This document shows, piece by piece, positions 9,132 to 17,242 of a DNA stretch of 29,422 bases. The stretch is from DASUFI01 sp036274635 (lineage in GTDB: Bacteria; Planctomycetota; B15-G4), in NCBI GenBank assembly GCA_036274635.1, contig DASUFI010000104.1, positions 1 through 29,422 on the forward strand, given 5' to 3'. A model generated the notes under the pieces. That model made no database searches, was not told the DNA's origin, and worked only from the letters and a program-made list of their open reading frames with translations. Both the position numbers and the translations under genes were made by a program. Positions within the stretch are counted from its first letter, which is position 1; each line of letters starts with the position of its first letter.

Positions 9132-12100
9132 TCAGGGCGCGCTGGCCTTGAGGCCGTTGCTGGAGGCGAAGCCCTTCACGGCCGCGGGATCCGAGATCCA
9201 CCACTGGAAGTAGAAGGCGAAGCCCGACGGCAGGCCCGCGGGCGTGGGGCCGGAGAGGCTGATCTGCCCGGCCGGACCGGTGAACAGGCCCCCGAGCAGC
9301 AGGTCGAAGCTGGGCACCAGCGTGCCGCCCTTGAAGGGCAAGTTGGCCTGGGCGACGCCCGGCACCAGCCAGGCCGACGCGTTCTCGCGCGCGTCGAGCA
9401 GGACCAGGGTCAGTGGGGATGGCGCCTGGAGCGTGCCCGTGCCGGTGGCGATGGGCGCGCCGTGCGTGCCGGCGAGCGCGAGGCCGAGGTTGACCCAGGT
9501 GCCGGGCAGCATGGACGGGTCGGCCGGGTCGCTGCCGGCGTCCAGCTCGTCGCGGTCGAGGGCGCCGTCGAGGTCGCGGTCGATGCCGAGGCGCGTCTGG
9601 CTGCCGTTGGGCACGACGGTGAAGGTGAGCTCGGAGCCGGCGGCCGCGGCGCCTTGCAGCGCGGCAGTCGTGGTGCTCTCCGCGGCGCGGTCGCTCTGCC
9701 AGGCGCCGCCGCCGTCGTAGCGCCAGCCGCGGACGAGGCCGGCCTGCCGGCCCTTGGCGATGACGCCCACCTTGCCCGCGTCCGCGAAGGAGATGAGCTG
9801 GGCGATGAGGGCCAGCTGCCCGGGCTCGCCGGCCGGCATGGCCAGCGTGCTCTGGCGCCCCACCGCGGCATGGCTGTCCTGGCTGGGCGTGCCCGGTGGC
9901 TCGAGGACGCTCGTGGGCGAGCCCTGCGGCAGCTCGCTGCCGGCGAAGGCCAGCACGAAGGCCGTGAGGTTGGCCACGTCCTGGTCGCTGGTGACGTCGA
10001 AGACCGGCTCGGAGATGAAGCGCTCCAGGCTGTCCACGCTGCCGTCGTGCAGGAAGCCGAAGCCCGAGCGGTTGGAGAGCTGCGTGGTGTTGAAGCCCTC
10101 GCGCTCGTAGGCATTGCGCAGCTGCGGCACCTTCATGGTCACGTTGGTGGTGCCGTCGATGTCCACCAGCATGTGGTGCTTCTCGCCGTTGGGGCCGGGC
10201 GCGATGGGCTGCAGCGTGAAGCCGACGAGGTGGTCGTTGGTGCCGATGCCGATGGGCAGCGTGTGGCAGGTGACGCAGGCGAGGGCACCGCCGTCGAGGA
10301 GGTTGGGTGGGCGGTAGCGTGCGAGGCCCGTGACGGCGTTGCCGTTGGGCAGCGGCTGGCCCGGTGGCCCGAAGCGGCCGGTGGTGAAGTGCCCGGGCAG
10401 CGGCAGGCTGGTGGGCAGCGTGTTGTCGAGGTTGCGGTAGGGGTTGGGCGGGAAGGTGATGGTGGCGAGGAAGTCCTCGAACTCCTGCATCTCCTGCGCG
10501 GTCAGCGTCGTGTCGTCGCCCTGCAGGCCCATGAAGGCCGGCGCGAACTCCTCCAGGCCATCGCGGTCGCCGCGCCAGTGGTGCGGCTCCTTGCCGATGA
10601 CGTCCTGCAGCGTCTGCGTCAGCATCGGGCCCTTCATGGGGTGCCAGTCGGGGAAGTTGCCCGCGAGGCCCGGCACGCCGGCGAAGTCGTTCTGCTCCGC
10701 CTCGGCCTTCATCGCGCCCGTGGGGTCGCCGAGGTCCCAGGCCAGGCGGTCCATGCGCGCGTCCACGTGGCAGCTCGCGCAAGCCAGCTGCCCGAGGCCG
10801 CTGTTCTTGTGCGTGTCGTACAGGTGCTTGCGGCCGGTGCGGATGGCGGCGGGCGTCGGGTCGTGCAGGCTCACGGTCCCGATCTCGAGCCGGGCGGTCG
10901 CGTCCACGATCGAGATCGTGCCCGCGAACTTGTTGAGCACGTAGACGCGGTTGGCCTCGGCCCTCACCACGATGCCGGTCGGGCCCTCACCCACCGGGAT
11001 CGGCGGGCCGAGGCGGTCGCCGTCGGCGTCGACGACGAGCACGTCGTTGCTGCCCATGCCGGTGATCCACGCGTTCGCGCCCGCGGAGCTGAAGGCGATG
11101 CCGCGCGGGTCGCCGATGGACTTGTCGCGCTCGCTCTGCGGGAGCGTGCCGGTGGCGTAGTCGAGGTGCGGGTTCAGGTCCTTGATGACCGTGCCGCCGG
11201 CGCCGAAGGGCGTGACCGTGGCCATCTTCACGCGCACGAAGGTGCCGCTGACCACCGGCTCGAAGCGCGTCTCGTTGATGGCCTCGGTGCCCACCGTGCT
11301 GACCTTGCCGCTGACGGGGTTCACGGCGATGGCCATGTCGATGTTCATCAGGCGATTGGCCCAGCTCACGGCCAGGGTGCCGGCGTCGATGATCGCGATG
11401 TCGTGGTCGGGCAGGTCCCAGCCCGTGGGCCGCCCGGACTTGAAGGCCTGCGCGCCGCTCACGAGGTCGGTCCAGTTGCCGCCGTTGTCGTCCATCCACT
11501 GCCCCGCGTCGTCCTTGCGCACGATGAGGCTGACCGCGGGCGGCGCCGGGTTGGCGCCGCTCTGCGGCGGGTCGAAGCTGCCGCCGTCGTTGGGCGGCGG
11601 GTTGACGCCGCCGTAGGGGCCCGCGGGGTCGCTCACCACGTTGGGCGGGAAGCTCAGGTTGCCCACGCCGCCGTCCGCGCCGCCGCCCAGCACCGTCGTG
11701 CCGTTGCCCGACTCGAAGATGGCCACGTAGACCTTGTCGCCGGCGGGCGAGACCGCCAGCGCGCGCGGATCCTCGGCGTCGAGCGGCACCAGCGTCGGTG
11801 CGGCCGACAGGTCGCCCGGGTTCCACACCTCCACCAGGTTCGCCTGGCTGCAGCTCACGAAGGCTCGGAACGGGCTGCCGGCGAAGACCACGTCGCAGGG
11901 CTCGTCCGAGGTCTTCAGCGTGGCCCTCACGCGCCGGGTGGCCAGATCGACCACGCTGACCGAGTCGCTCACCTGGTTCACGACCCACGCCTCGCCGAGG
12001 CCGTGCGCGCGCACCGAGACCGGGTCGAGGCCCACCGCCACGTAGCCCAGCGGCACGAGGCCCGGGCCGGTGCAGTCGAAGAGCTCCAGCGTGCCCGCGG

Positions 12101-12236
12101 CGGTGTTGACGGCCAGCAGCGTGCTGCCGTCGGGCGTGATGTCCAGCGGGTGCACGTGCGGCGTCTCGTAGTTCACGAAGGACTGCGCGGCGGCGGCGCC
12201 GGACAGGCCGAGCAGCAATGCGGGCAACGCACGCAT
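9132..12236 (-). CDS. Secreted beta-propeller/dihaem cytochrome c fusion
   Basis: This 1034-residue protein begins with a signal peptide (about 1-17, ending AAAAQS). Residues about 25-470 form a YVTN/YncE-type beta-propeller, with recurring phrases such as DSVSVVDLATRRV, NDVLVVDADGDRLG and GTISIVDATARLEIG. Residues about 475-790 form a peroxidase/dihaem-type cytochrome domain with CASCH (near residue 488) and CVTCH (near 655) and the phrase FGFLHDGSVDSLERF. Near 890-905 is a calcium-loop stretch, DRDLDGALDRDELDAGSDP. The last 120 residues are a beta-rich domain ending FAFYFQWWISDPAAVKGFA, also typical of secreted planctomycete proteins. It is probably an outer-surface or periplasmic redox enzyme; the substrate is unknown. 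It heads a likely operon with the CPXCG and FKBP genes. Confidence 0.88.
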   Translation of the reverse strand: MRALPALLLGLSGAAAAQSFVNYETPHVHPLDITPDGSTLLAVNTAAGTLELFDCTGPGLVPLGYVAVGLDPVSVRAHGLGEAWVVNQVSDSVSVVDLATRRVRATLKTSDEPCDVVFAGSPFRAFVSCSQANLVEVWNPGDLSAAPTLVPLDAEDPRALAVSPAGDKVYVAIFESGNGTTVLGGGADGGVGNLSFPPNVVSDPAGPYGGVNPPPNDGGSFDPPQSGANPAPPAVSLIVRKDDAGQWMDDNGGNWTDLVSGAQAFKSGRPTGWDLPDHDIAIIDAGTLAVSWANRLMNIDMAIAVNPVSGKVSTVGTEAINETRFEPVVSGTFVRVKMATVTPFGAGGTVIKDLNPHLDYATGTLPQSERDKSIGDPRGIAFSSAGANAWITGMGSNDVLVVDADGDRLGPPIPVGEGPTGIVVRAEANRVYVLNKFAGTISIVDATARLEIGTVSLHDPTPAAIRTGRKHLYDTHKNSGLGQLACASCHVDARMDRLAWDLGDPTGAMKAEAEQNDFAGVPGLAGNFPDWHPMKGPMLTQTLQDVIGKEPHHWRGDRDGLEEFAPAFMGLQGDDTTLTAQEMQEFEDFLATITFPPNPYRNLDNTLPTSLPLPGHFTTGRFGPPGQPLPNGNAVTGLARYRPPNLLDGGALACVTCHTLPIGIGTNDHLVGFTLQPIAPGPNGEKHHMLVDIDGTTNVTMKVPQLRNAYEREGFNTTQLSNRSGFGFLHDGSVDSLERFISEPVFDVTSDQDVANLTAFVLAFAGSELPQGSPTSVLEPPGTPSQDSHAAVGRQSTLAMPAGEPGQLALIAQLISFADAGKVGVIAKGRQAGLVRGWRYDGGGAWQSDRAAESTTTAALQGAAAAGSELTFTVVPNGSQTRLGIDRDLDGALDRDELDAGSDPADPSMLPGTWVNLGLALAGTHGAPIATGTGTLQAPSPLTLVLLDARENASAWLVPGVAQANLPFKGGTLVPSFDLLLGGLFTGPAGQISLSGPTPAGLPSGFAFYFQWWISDPAAVKGFASSNGLKASAP

Positions 12237-12256
12237 GGGAGGACCTCGGGGGCGGG

Positions 12257-12283
12257 CGCGACCGGCCTGCCCGGCCGGCGCGC
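12257..12283 (-). terminator. GC-rich hairpin after the sulfatase gene
   Basis: CCGGCC (12262-12267) and GGCCGG (12273-12278) pair around a 5-base loop, and flanking GCGC runs extend the stem with a one-base bulge. It lies in the 72-base gap between the sulfatase stop and the start of the propeller cytochrome on the same strand. There is no T-run, so termination is only possible, not shown. Confidence 0.35.
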
Positions 12284-12308
12284 CGCGATCATACCCGCGC
12301 TGCGCGAC

Positions 12309-13919
12309 TCAGGGCTTGTTGGCCGGCGTCGTCGGCGCGGGCGGCGATGCGGGCTCGGGCTCCGGCGCCGCGCCGGCGTCGATGTAGCCGAGGGCCTCGA
12401 GCTGCTTGCGCATCTCGGGCGTCATTTCGACCGGGGCCTGCTCGGCCGAGCCCGCCTGCTCCATCTGCACCATGGCCTCGTAGCCGGCGTACAGCTTTTG
12501 GAACTCCTGCAGCACCGGACCGCCGTTGGGCGCGACGTTCGTGTCCTCGCCGGGATCGTTCTTCAGGTCGTAGAGGCACTGCGCGTAGATGACCTTGCCG
12601 TCCGGGCCGCGCTTGCCGCGCACCCTGTCCTGTACGAAGGTCATGCCGTTGGCGTGGATGGCCACCTGGCGCTCGAAGTCGCCGCCCTTGGCGCGGTCGT
12701 CGATGAGCTCGGAGAGGATCGGCACGGCCTTGGGCTCGTGGCCGGTGAGCAGCGTCTCGGCCAGCGAGCGCCCGCCGTGCCGCACGCGGCCGGGGAGCTG
12801 CAGGCCGGAGGCATCGATGCCCAGCAGGTCCAGCACCGTGGGCATGACGTCGATGAGCGCCACCGGCGTCGTGATGTGCTTGCCGCCGTCGAGTCCGCCC
12901 GGCAGCCGGATCATGAGCGGCACGCGCAGGCATTCCTCGAACAGCTGCTCGTGCTGCCAGTGGCCGTGCTCGAAGAACTCCTCGCCGTGGTCGCCCAGCA
13001 GGACGACGATGGAGCTCTCGAAGACGCCCGCATCGCGCATGGCCTGGAACAGCCCGGCGAGCTGGTCGTCCGTGTAGCGGATGCCGGCCTGGTAGACGCC
13101 GTGCAGGAAGCTGGCCTCGGGCGGGCCGAAGGTGTCGCGGTCCTTCCAGAAGAGCGTCTTCATCCGGCTGAAGCGCTCCTTGAAGCTCAGACCGGCCAGC
13201 GAGTCCAGCCGCTCGCGCATGACGCCCTGGTAGTCCGCAGGTGCCCAGCGGTCCACGTACTCGCCGGGCGGGCAGTAGGGCGCGTGGATCTGGTAGGTGT
13301 GCCAGAAGAGGAAGAAGCGGCCGCTGTCCGGCGCCGTGAGCGCGACGATCTCCTTGCGGCCCAGGGCCACCTTGTCCGCGGCGCCCTCGAGGTCGTAGGT
13401 GTAGGTGTCGAAGCCGCGCGCGAAGCCGTGCGGCGGGTTGAGGTTGCCGCCGTCGGTGAGGCCCACCGTGCGGAAGCCCGCGGCGTGCAGCACCTCGGCC
13501 AGCGTGGGCACGTCCTCGCGCGCCGGCACGATGATGGCCGGTCCCTTGTCGCCGTTGGCGTCCTGCGCGAAGCTCACGTTCTGCACGCCGTGCACCGAGG
13601 GGAGCGTGCTGGTGAACAGCGACATGTGGCTGGGCGCGGTGTGCGGCGCCTGGGTCCGCGCCTGGTCGAAGACCACGGCCTCCTGCGCGAAGGCCGCGAT
13701 GCTGGGGCTGATGTCCGCCGGCCCCCCGCCCACCGACGTGCCGTCCGCCCGCAGCGTGTCGAGCGAGATGATGACCAGGCTCGCGTGCGGGAAGGCGCCG
13801 AAGGCCGGCGGCGCCGTCGCGTCCTTCGCGCCACCGCCGCCGGGAGCCGCCGCGCTCCCGCTCTCGCCGCCGCATGCTCCCAGCAGGGCCAGGGCCAGCC
13901 CGAGCGCCGCACGCTTCAC
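12309..13919 (-). CDS. Sulfatase-fold lipoprotein hydrolase
   Basis: The 536-residue protein belongs to the alkaline phosphatase superfamily, sulfatase branch. It has a lipoprotein signal with lipobox LLGAC (Cys16). Metal ligands include Asp54 in ISLDTLRAD and the Asp310/His311 pair in LGDHGEEFFEHGHW. The nucleophile segment reads HTAPSHMSLFTSTLPSVHG: where true sulfatases have C/S-x-P-S-R, this has Thr94-Ala-Pro-Ser-His. It therefore cannot carry formylglycine and is more likely a phospho-transferase or phosphodiesterase-like enzyme than a sulfate ester hydrolase. The C-terminus has the phrase MRKQLEALGYID followed by a Pro/Ala/Glu-rich tail. The GTG start at 13919 overlaps the previous stop (GTGA) and begins the lipoprotein signal; longer in-frame starts run into the preceding gene. 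Confidence 0.87.
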   Translation of the reverse strand: MKRAALGLALALLGACGGESGSAAAPGGGGAKDATAPPAFGAFPHASLVIISLDTLRADGTSVGGGPADISPSIAAFAQEAVVFDQARTQAPHTAPSHMSLFTSTLPSVHGVQNVSFAQDANGDKGPAIIVPAREDVPTLAEVLHAAGFRTVGLTDGGNLNPPHGFARGFDTYTYDLEGAADKVALGRKEIVALTAPDSGRFFLFWHTYQIHAPYCPPGEYVDRWAPADYQGVMRERLDSLAGLSFKERFSRMKTLFWKDRDTFGPPEASFLHGVYQAGIRYTDDQLAGLFQAMRDAGVFESSIVVLLGDHGEEFFEHGHWQHEQLFEECLRVPLMIRLPGGLDGGKHITTPVALIDVMPTVLDLLGIDASGLQLPGRVRHGGRSLAETLLTGHEPKAVPILSELIDDRAKGGDFERQVAIHANGMTFVQDRVRGKRGPDGKVIYAQCLYDLKNDPGEDTNVAPNGGPVLQEFQKLYAGYEAMVQMEQAGSAEQAPVEMTPEMRKQLEALGYIDAGAAPEPEPASPPAPTTPANKP

Positions 13920-14614
13920 TCGCGGTCCTCCGTGTCGAACTGCGCGACGAAGGCCACCAGGCGCTCCTGCAGGAAGTCGTAGGTGGCGTCGAAGCGCTCG
14001 ACCAGGCCGTCGATGGCGTCGGCGTTGACCGGCTGGCCGAAGGTGCCCACGGCCTCCAGGAACAGGCTGCGGTTGTCGGTGCTGAAGGACTCGAGGCGCA
14101 CGTTGAAGATGCCGCCGCCGTCCTCGGTGGGCGGGAAGGCCAGGCGCAGGCCGGCCAGCGAGGGCGGCGCGGGGAAGGCCGCCAGCACGGCGTCGTCGAA
14201 GCCGAAGAGCGTGCGCAGCATGAACTCGCGCGCGTCGTTGGCCGTCTGCGGGTTGATCACCGAGCGCACGGCGTACTGCTGCGCGAGGAACAGGCGCACC
14301 GGCAGCACCTCCAGCACCGTGCGCGCCAGGTAGCCGACGCGCGCCTCGAAGTCCTCGCGCGAGATGCCCGTCTGCTCCTCGCGGATCTGCACGCGGTCGG
14401 GCAGCAGGTTCACGCACGAGACCGGGCTGCCCGGCAGGCCGCCCGTCGAGTTGGCCAGCTGCGCGCCGCCGGGCACGAGCCGGAAGTCCTTGTAGCTGGC
14501 CTCCGTGCTGGCGAACAGATCGCCGTGCAGCTTCTGCAGTGTGCGCGGGTCGTGCTGCACGGGCGCGTGGATGAGCTCCGCCACGAAGGCGATGCTGCGC
14601 AGGCCGTAGGGCAT
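13916..14614 (-). CDS. Conserved hypothetical protein (possibly TIGR04255-related)
   Basis: This 232-residue soluble protein has no signal peptide or membrane span. Phrases such as SVINPQTANDAREFMLRTLFG, GLRLAFPPTEDGGGIFNVRLESF and a late helical segment, ATYDFLQERLVAFVAQFD, are well formed and look conserved. The overall layout recalls TIGR04255-like proteins, but I cannot confirm that by eye. The ATG at 14614 has GGAG about six bases upstream (CCGGAGCATCC-ATG). It sits 37 bases after the ABC permease stop and overlaps the sulfatase-fold gene by four bases, so the three are probably one operon. No catalytic residues can be named. Confidence 0.68.
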   Translation of the reverse strand: MPYGLRSIAFVAELIHAPVQHDPRTLQKLHGDLFASTEASYKDFRLVPGGAQLANSTGGLPGSPVSCVNLLPDRVQIREEQTGISREDFEARVGYLARTVLEVLPVRLFLAQQYAVRSVINPQTANDAREFMLRTLFGFDDAVLAAFPAPPSLAGLRLAFPPTEDGGGIFNVRLESFSTDNRSLFLEAVGTFGQPVNADAIDGLVERFDATYDFLQERLVAFVAQFDTEDRE

Positions 14615-14651
14615 GGATGCTCCGGAGGCCGGGGGGGAGCCGGCGCCCGGA

Positions 14652-16178
14652 TTATGGGTCGGCCCGCTCCCGGCCGCAATCGACCCCTGGCACCCCGAGC
14701 AATCGCGCGGCCAGCGCCGGCAGCAGCACCAGGGCCGCCAGCAGCACGGCGAGGAAGGCGGTCTTGTCGTCGCTGCCCGTGTGGACCACGCCGTAGAGGT
14801 AGCGGATGAGCGTGGCGTTGCCGGCCGGCAGCATGTGGTTGATGTCCAGCTCGCGCAGGCTGAGCAGGTAGCCGAGCACCGCCGCCAGGCCCGCGGCCGG
14901 CAGCAGGCGCGGCAGCTCCACGGCCTGCCAGCGCAGCAGCCAGCCGCGACCCGCCAGCCGCGCGGCCTCCGAGGGCCCCTCGTCCTGGCGCGCCAGCAGC
15001 GCGCGCGCGGCCAGCACCCCGAGCGGCAGGAAGCGCGCGGTGCCCGCCAGCACCAGCAGCGCCGGCGAGGTGTACATGAGCTCGGCCAGCGGGTTGTGGG
15101 GGCTGTTCCAGAAGCGCACCTCGCCCAGCGCGAAGAGCACCCCCGGCGCCGCCAGCGGCAGCAGCACCAGCGCCAGCAGCGCCGCCTCCCCCAGAGGCGA
15201 CAGGCGCCGGCCCACACGCGCGACGGCCACGCCCAGCAACGCCACGCAGCCGCCCGTGACCAGCGCCACGAGCACCGAGCGCGTCACGTCGTCGCCCACC
15301 TCGGAGAGCGTCGTGCGCCAGCCCGCGTGTCGCGCCGCCCAGCCCAGCAGCTCCACCACCGGTCCCACCGCGAGAAAGGCCAGGCCGACGAGCACCAGCG
15401 CGCCCACCCAGCCGCGCGCCGGCGCCGGCGCCGCGCTGGCCCCGCGCAGGTGCCCCGCGCCGCGCCGCTCGAGCAGCAGCAGCCCCGCCAGCGCGAGGCC
15501 CGAGAGCAGCAGCGCCGGCACGGCCGCGGCCGCCGCCTCGGGCGCCGACTCCAGCCGTCCCGCCTTGAGGAAGACCTCGCTGCTCAGCACGGTGAACGGC
15601 TCGGGCACATTGAAGGAGAGGAAGTCCACGACGCCGAAGTCCGTGACCGCGAACACGAAGCACAGCAGCGCGCCCGAGAGGATGGATGGCGCCGCGAGCG
15701 GCAGCTCGACCCGCAGCAGCGCCGCGCGGCGGCCGCGCGCGAGGGCCGCCGCGTCGCCGCTGGAGGCCGCCTGCCGGAAGCCGCGCAGCGCGAAGAGCGC
15801 CACGACGGGCCAGAGCGCATTGACCAGCAGCGCGACCGCCCCCCAGAAGCGCGACAGCGGCACGTGCCGCGCCCAGGCCATGGCCGCCATCCACGGCGGC
15901 AGCACGAAGGGCAGCGGCAGCAGCACGGCCACCGCCGCCGCCAGCCACCCCGGCCGCCGCGCCAGCAACCGCCCCGCCGGCACGCCCAGCAGCAGCGCGC
16001 CGCACGTCGCCACCAGCCCGAGCAGCGCCGTGCGCCCCACCAGCCCGAGCGTGCGCAGCGAGAGCATCTCGGAGAAGGCCGCCGCCGGCGCATCGGCCAG
16101 CGGCAGCAGGGACCCGACCACGGGCACCGCCCCGATCAGCAGCAGCACGGCGACGATCAGGGCGACGCGGGCGCGCAT
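14652..16178 (-). CDS. Fused two-domain ABC transporter permease (FbpB/ThiP-like)
   Basis: The 508-residue protein has about twelve membrane spans arranged as two permease halves. Each half contains an EAA-type loop that contacts the ATPase: ALARGRRAALLRVELPLAAPSILSGAL in the first half and EAARLAGRGWLLRWQAVELPRLLPAAG in the second, split here only by naming. This duplicated form is typical of ferric iron and thiamine importers. It needs a periplasmic binding protein and an ATPase, and neither is encoded within the window, so the substrate cannot be assigned. The ATG at 16178 places the first membrane span at residue 3; upstream in-frame ATG at 16247 would add a hydrophilic extension into the divergent promoter region. 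It heads the minus-strand operon that ends at 12309. Confidence 0.87.
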   Translation of the reverse strand: MRARVALIVAVLLLIGAVPVVGSLLPLADAPAAAFSEMLSLRTLGLVGRTALLGLVATCGALLLGVPAGRLLARRPGWLAAAVAVLLPLPFVLPPWMAAMAWARHVPLSRFWGAVALLVNALWPVVALFALRGFRQAASSGDAAALARGRRAALLRVELPLAAPSILSGALLCFVFAVTDFGVVDFLSFNVPEPFTVLSSEVFLKAGRLESAPEAAAAAVPALLLSGLALAGLLLLERRGAGHLRGASAAPAPARGWVGALVLVGLAFLAVGPVVELLGWAARHAGWRTTLSEVGDDVTRSVLVALVTGGCVALLGVAVARVGRRLSPLGEAALLALVLLPLAAPGVLFALGEVRFWNSPHNPLAELMYTSPALLVLAGTARFLPLGVLAARALLARQDEGPSEAARLAGRGWLLRWQAVELPRLLPAAGLAAVLGYLLSLRELDINHMLPAGNATLIRYLYGVVHTGSDDKTAFLAVLLAALVLLPALAARLLGVPGVDCGRERADP

Positions 16179-16254
16179 CGGGGCCAACCTATCACGGGGA
16201 CTGGGCGGACCCGCACGCTCCGGCAGCCCCGTGAACCACGGCTTCACCGGCTGC

Positions 16255-16260
16255 TAGAGT
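16255..16260 (+). promoter_or_regulatory. Candidate -10 element (TAGAGT)
   Basis: TAGAGT lies 29 bases before the ATG of the HEAT-repeat gene, in the 111-base gap between divergent starts at 16178 and 16290. No convincing -35 hexamer is seen at the right distance. Weak call. Confidence 0.22.
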
Positions 16261-16289
16261 GGTCCGCTCGCGGCCCGCGGAGAACGCCC

Positions 16290-17147
16290 ATGTCGTTGCG
16301 CGCGTACACGCTCGCCCTCCTGCTCACCGGCCTCGTCGCCGCGCAGGACGCCCCGCCCGTCCAGCCCCCGCCCACGCTCGAGCCCGCGAAAGTGCAGGCG
16401 CTGCAGCGCGAGATCGACAAGCTGCGCAACAACAACGCCGAGGGACGCGCCAAGGCCGAGGCGGTCGTCATCGAGTACGGCCGCGGCGCCATTCCCTTCC
16501 TCGTGGAGCAGGCGCACACCCGGCACGAAGGGCAGCAGGCGGGCCTGGTGAAGTGCCTGCTGGCGCTGGCCGACATGAACGACCGCGAGCTGGTGGCCAG
16601 CTCGCTGACCTCCGAGCACGTCACCCTGCGGCGCTTCGCGGCCCGCAAGGCGGGCGAGCTCGAGCTGCCGGCGCTGCTGGACGCGTTGCCGCCGCTGCTC
16701 GAGGACGCCGACGAGGAGGTGCGCACCGAGGCGGCCCTCGCGCTGGTGGCCCACGGCAACGAGGCGGGCCTGCCGGTGGCGGCCTTCGCGCTCACCGGCC
16801 CGCTGCGCGACCGCGCCCGCGCCGCCATCCGCGGCGTGGCCGGCAAGGGCAAGCACGAGAACATCGGCGCGCTGCTGGTCATCGACCCCAAGCGCGAGCG
16901 CGACGAGCCCGACGCCGCCGCCAAGGAGCGCCTCGCCGCCGTGGACGTGCTCTACGCCATCGGTGACGACGCCTCCATCGCGCTGCTGGTCGGCGCCCTC
17001 GACGACCATCACAACCTCGTCCAGCGCGCGGCCATCAACGCCCTGCGCGACCTGCTCGAGCAGCAGGGGCCGATGGACGGCAGCTCGATCTTCCAGCAGA
17101 TCAAGGAAGTCGAGCGGCTGAAGGAGGTCTACAAGCAGCCGCGGTGA
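16290..17147 (+). CDS. Secreted HEAT-repeat protein
   Basis: This 285-residue protein has a signal peptide (about 1-18, ending LVAAQ), a proline-rich linker and then tandem helical repeats. Helix pairs of HEAT type can be seen in LVKCLLALADMNDRELVASS, LRRFAARKAGELELPALLDA, VRTEAALALVAHGNEAGLPV and VQRAAINALRDLLEQQ. The C-terminus is charged and ends in KEVYKQPR. HEAT repeats bind proteins, so a periplasmic scaffolding role is plausible, but no partner is evident. The ATG at 16290 has GGAG at 16279-16282, seven bases upstream. The gene stands alone, divergent from the ABC permease and convergent with the next gene. Confidence 0.83.
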   Translation: MSLRAYTLALLLTGLVAAQDAPPVQPPPTLEPAKVQALQREIDKLRNNNAEGRAKAEAVVIEYGRGAIPFLVEQAHTRHEGQQAGLVKCLLALADMNDRELVASSLTSEHVTLRRFAARKAGELELPALLDALPPLLEDADEEVRTEAALALVAHGNEAGLPVAAFALTGPLRDRARAAIRGVAGKGKHENIGALLVIDPKRERDEPDAAAKERLAAVDVLYAIGDDASIALLVGALDDHHNLVQRAAINALRDLLEQQGPMDGSSIFQQIKEVERLKEVYKQPR

Positions 17148-17174
17148 GCGGCGCGGGACGTGCCCGGCCAGCGC

Positions 17175-17204
17175 GTCCGGCGGAGGACGATCCCTCCGCC
17201 GGAC
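17175..17204. terminator. Strong hairpin between convergent genes
   Basis: GTCCGGCGGAGG (17175-17186) and CCTCCGCCGGAC (17193-17204) form a perfect 12 bp stem with a 6-base loop. It lies in the 95-base gap between the HEAT-repeat gene (stop 17147) and the convergent secreted-protein gene (stop 17243), so it could terminate both transcripts. No T-run follows on either strand. Confidence 0.6.
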
Positions 17205-17242
17205 TGCGGGCAGCCTGGCTGCGATCGACCGGTTCGGGGCGG

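Noticed and set aside
12590..13860. True sulfatase activity for the lipoprotein
   Set aside because: The C/S-x-P-S-R site needed for formylglycine is absent (Thr-Ala-Pro-Ser-His instead).
9462..13982. A 1506-codon plus-strand open frame
   Set aside because: It is the antisense shadow of the propeller cytochrome and sulfatase-fold genes. Its translation is low-complexity Ala/Arg/Val/His-rich text without motifs, while the opposite strand gives haem sites, metal ligands and signal peptides.
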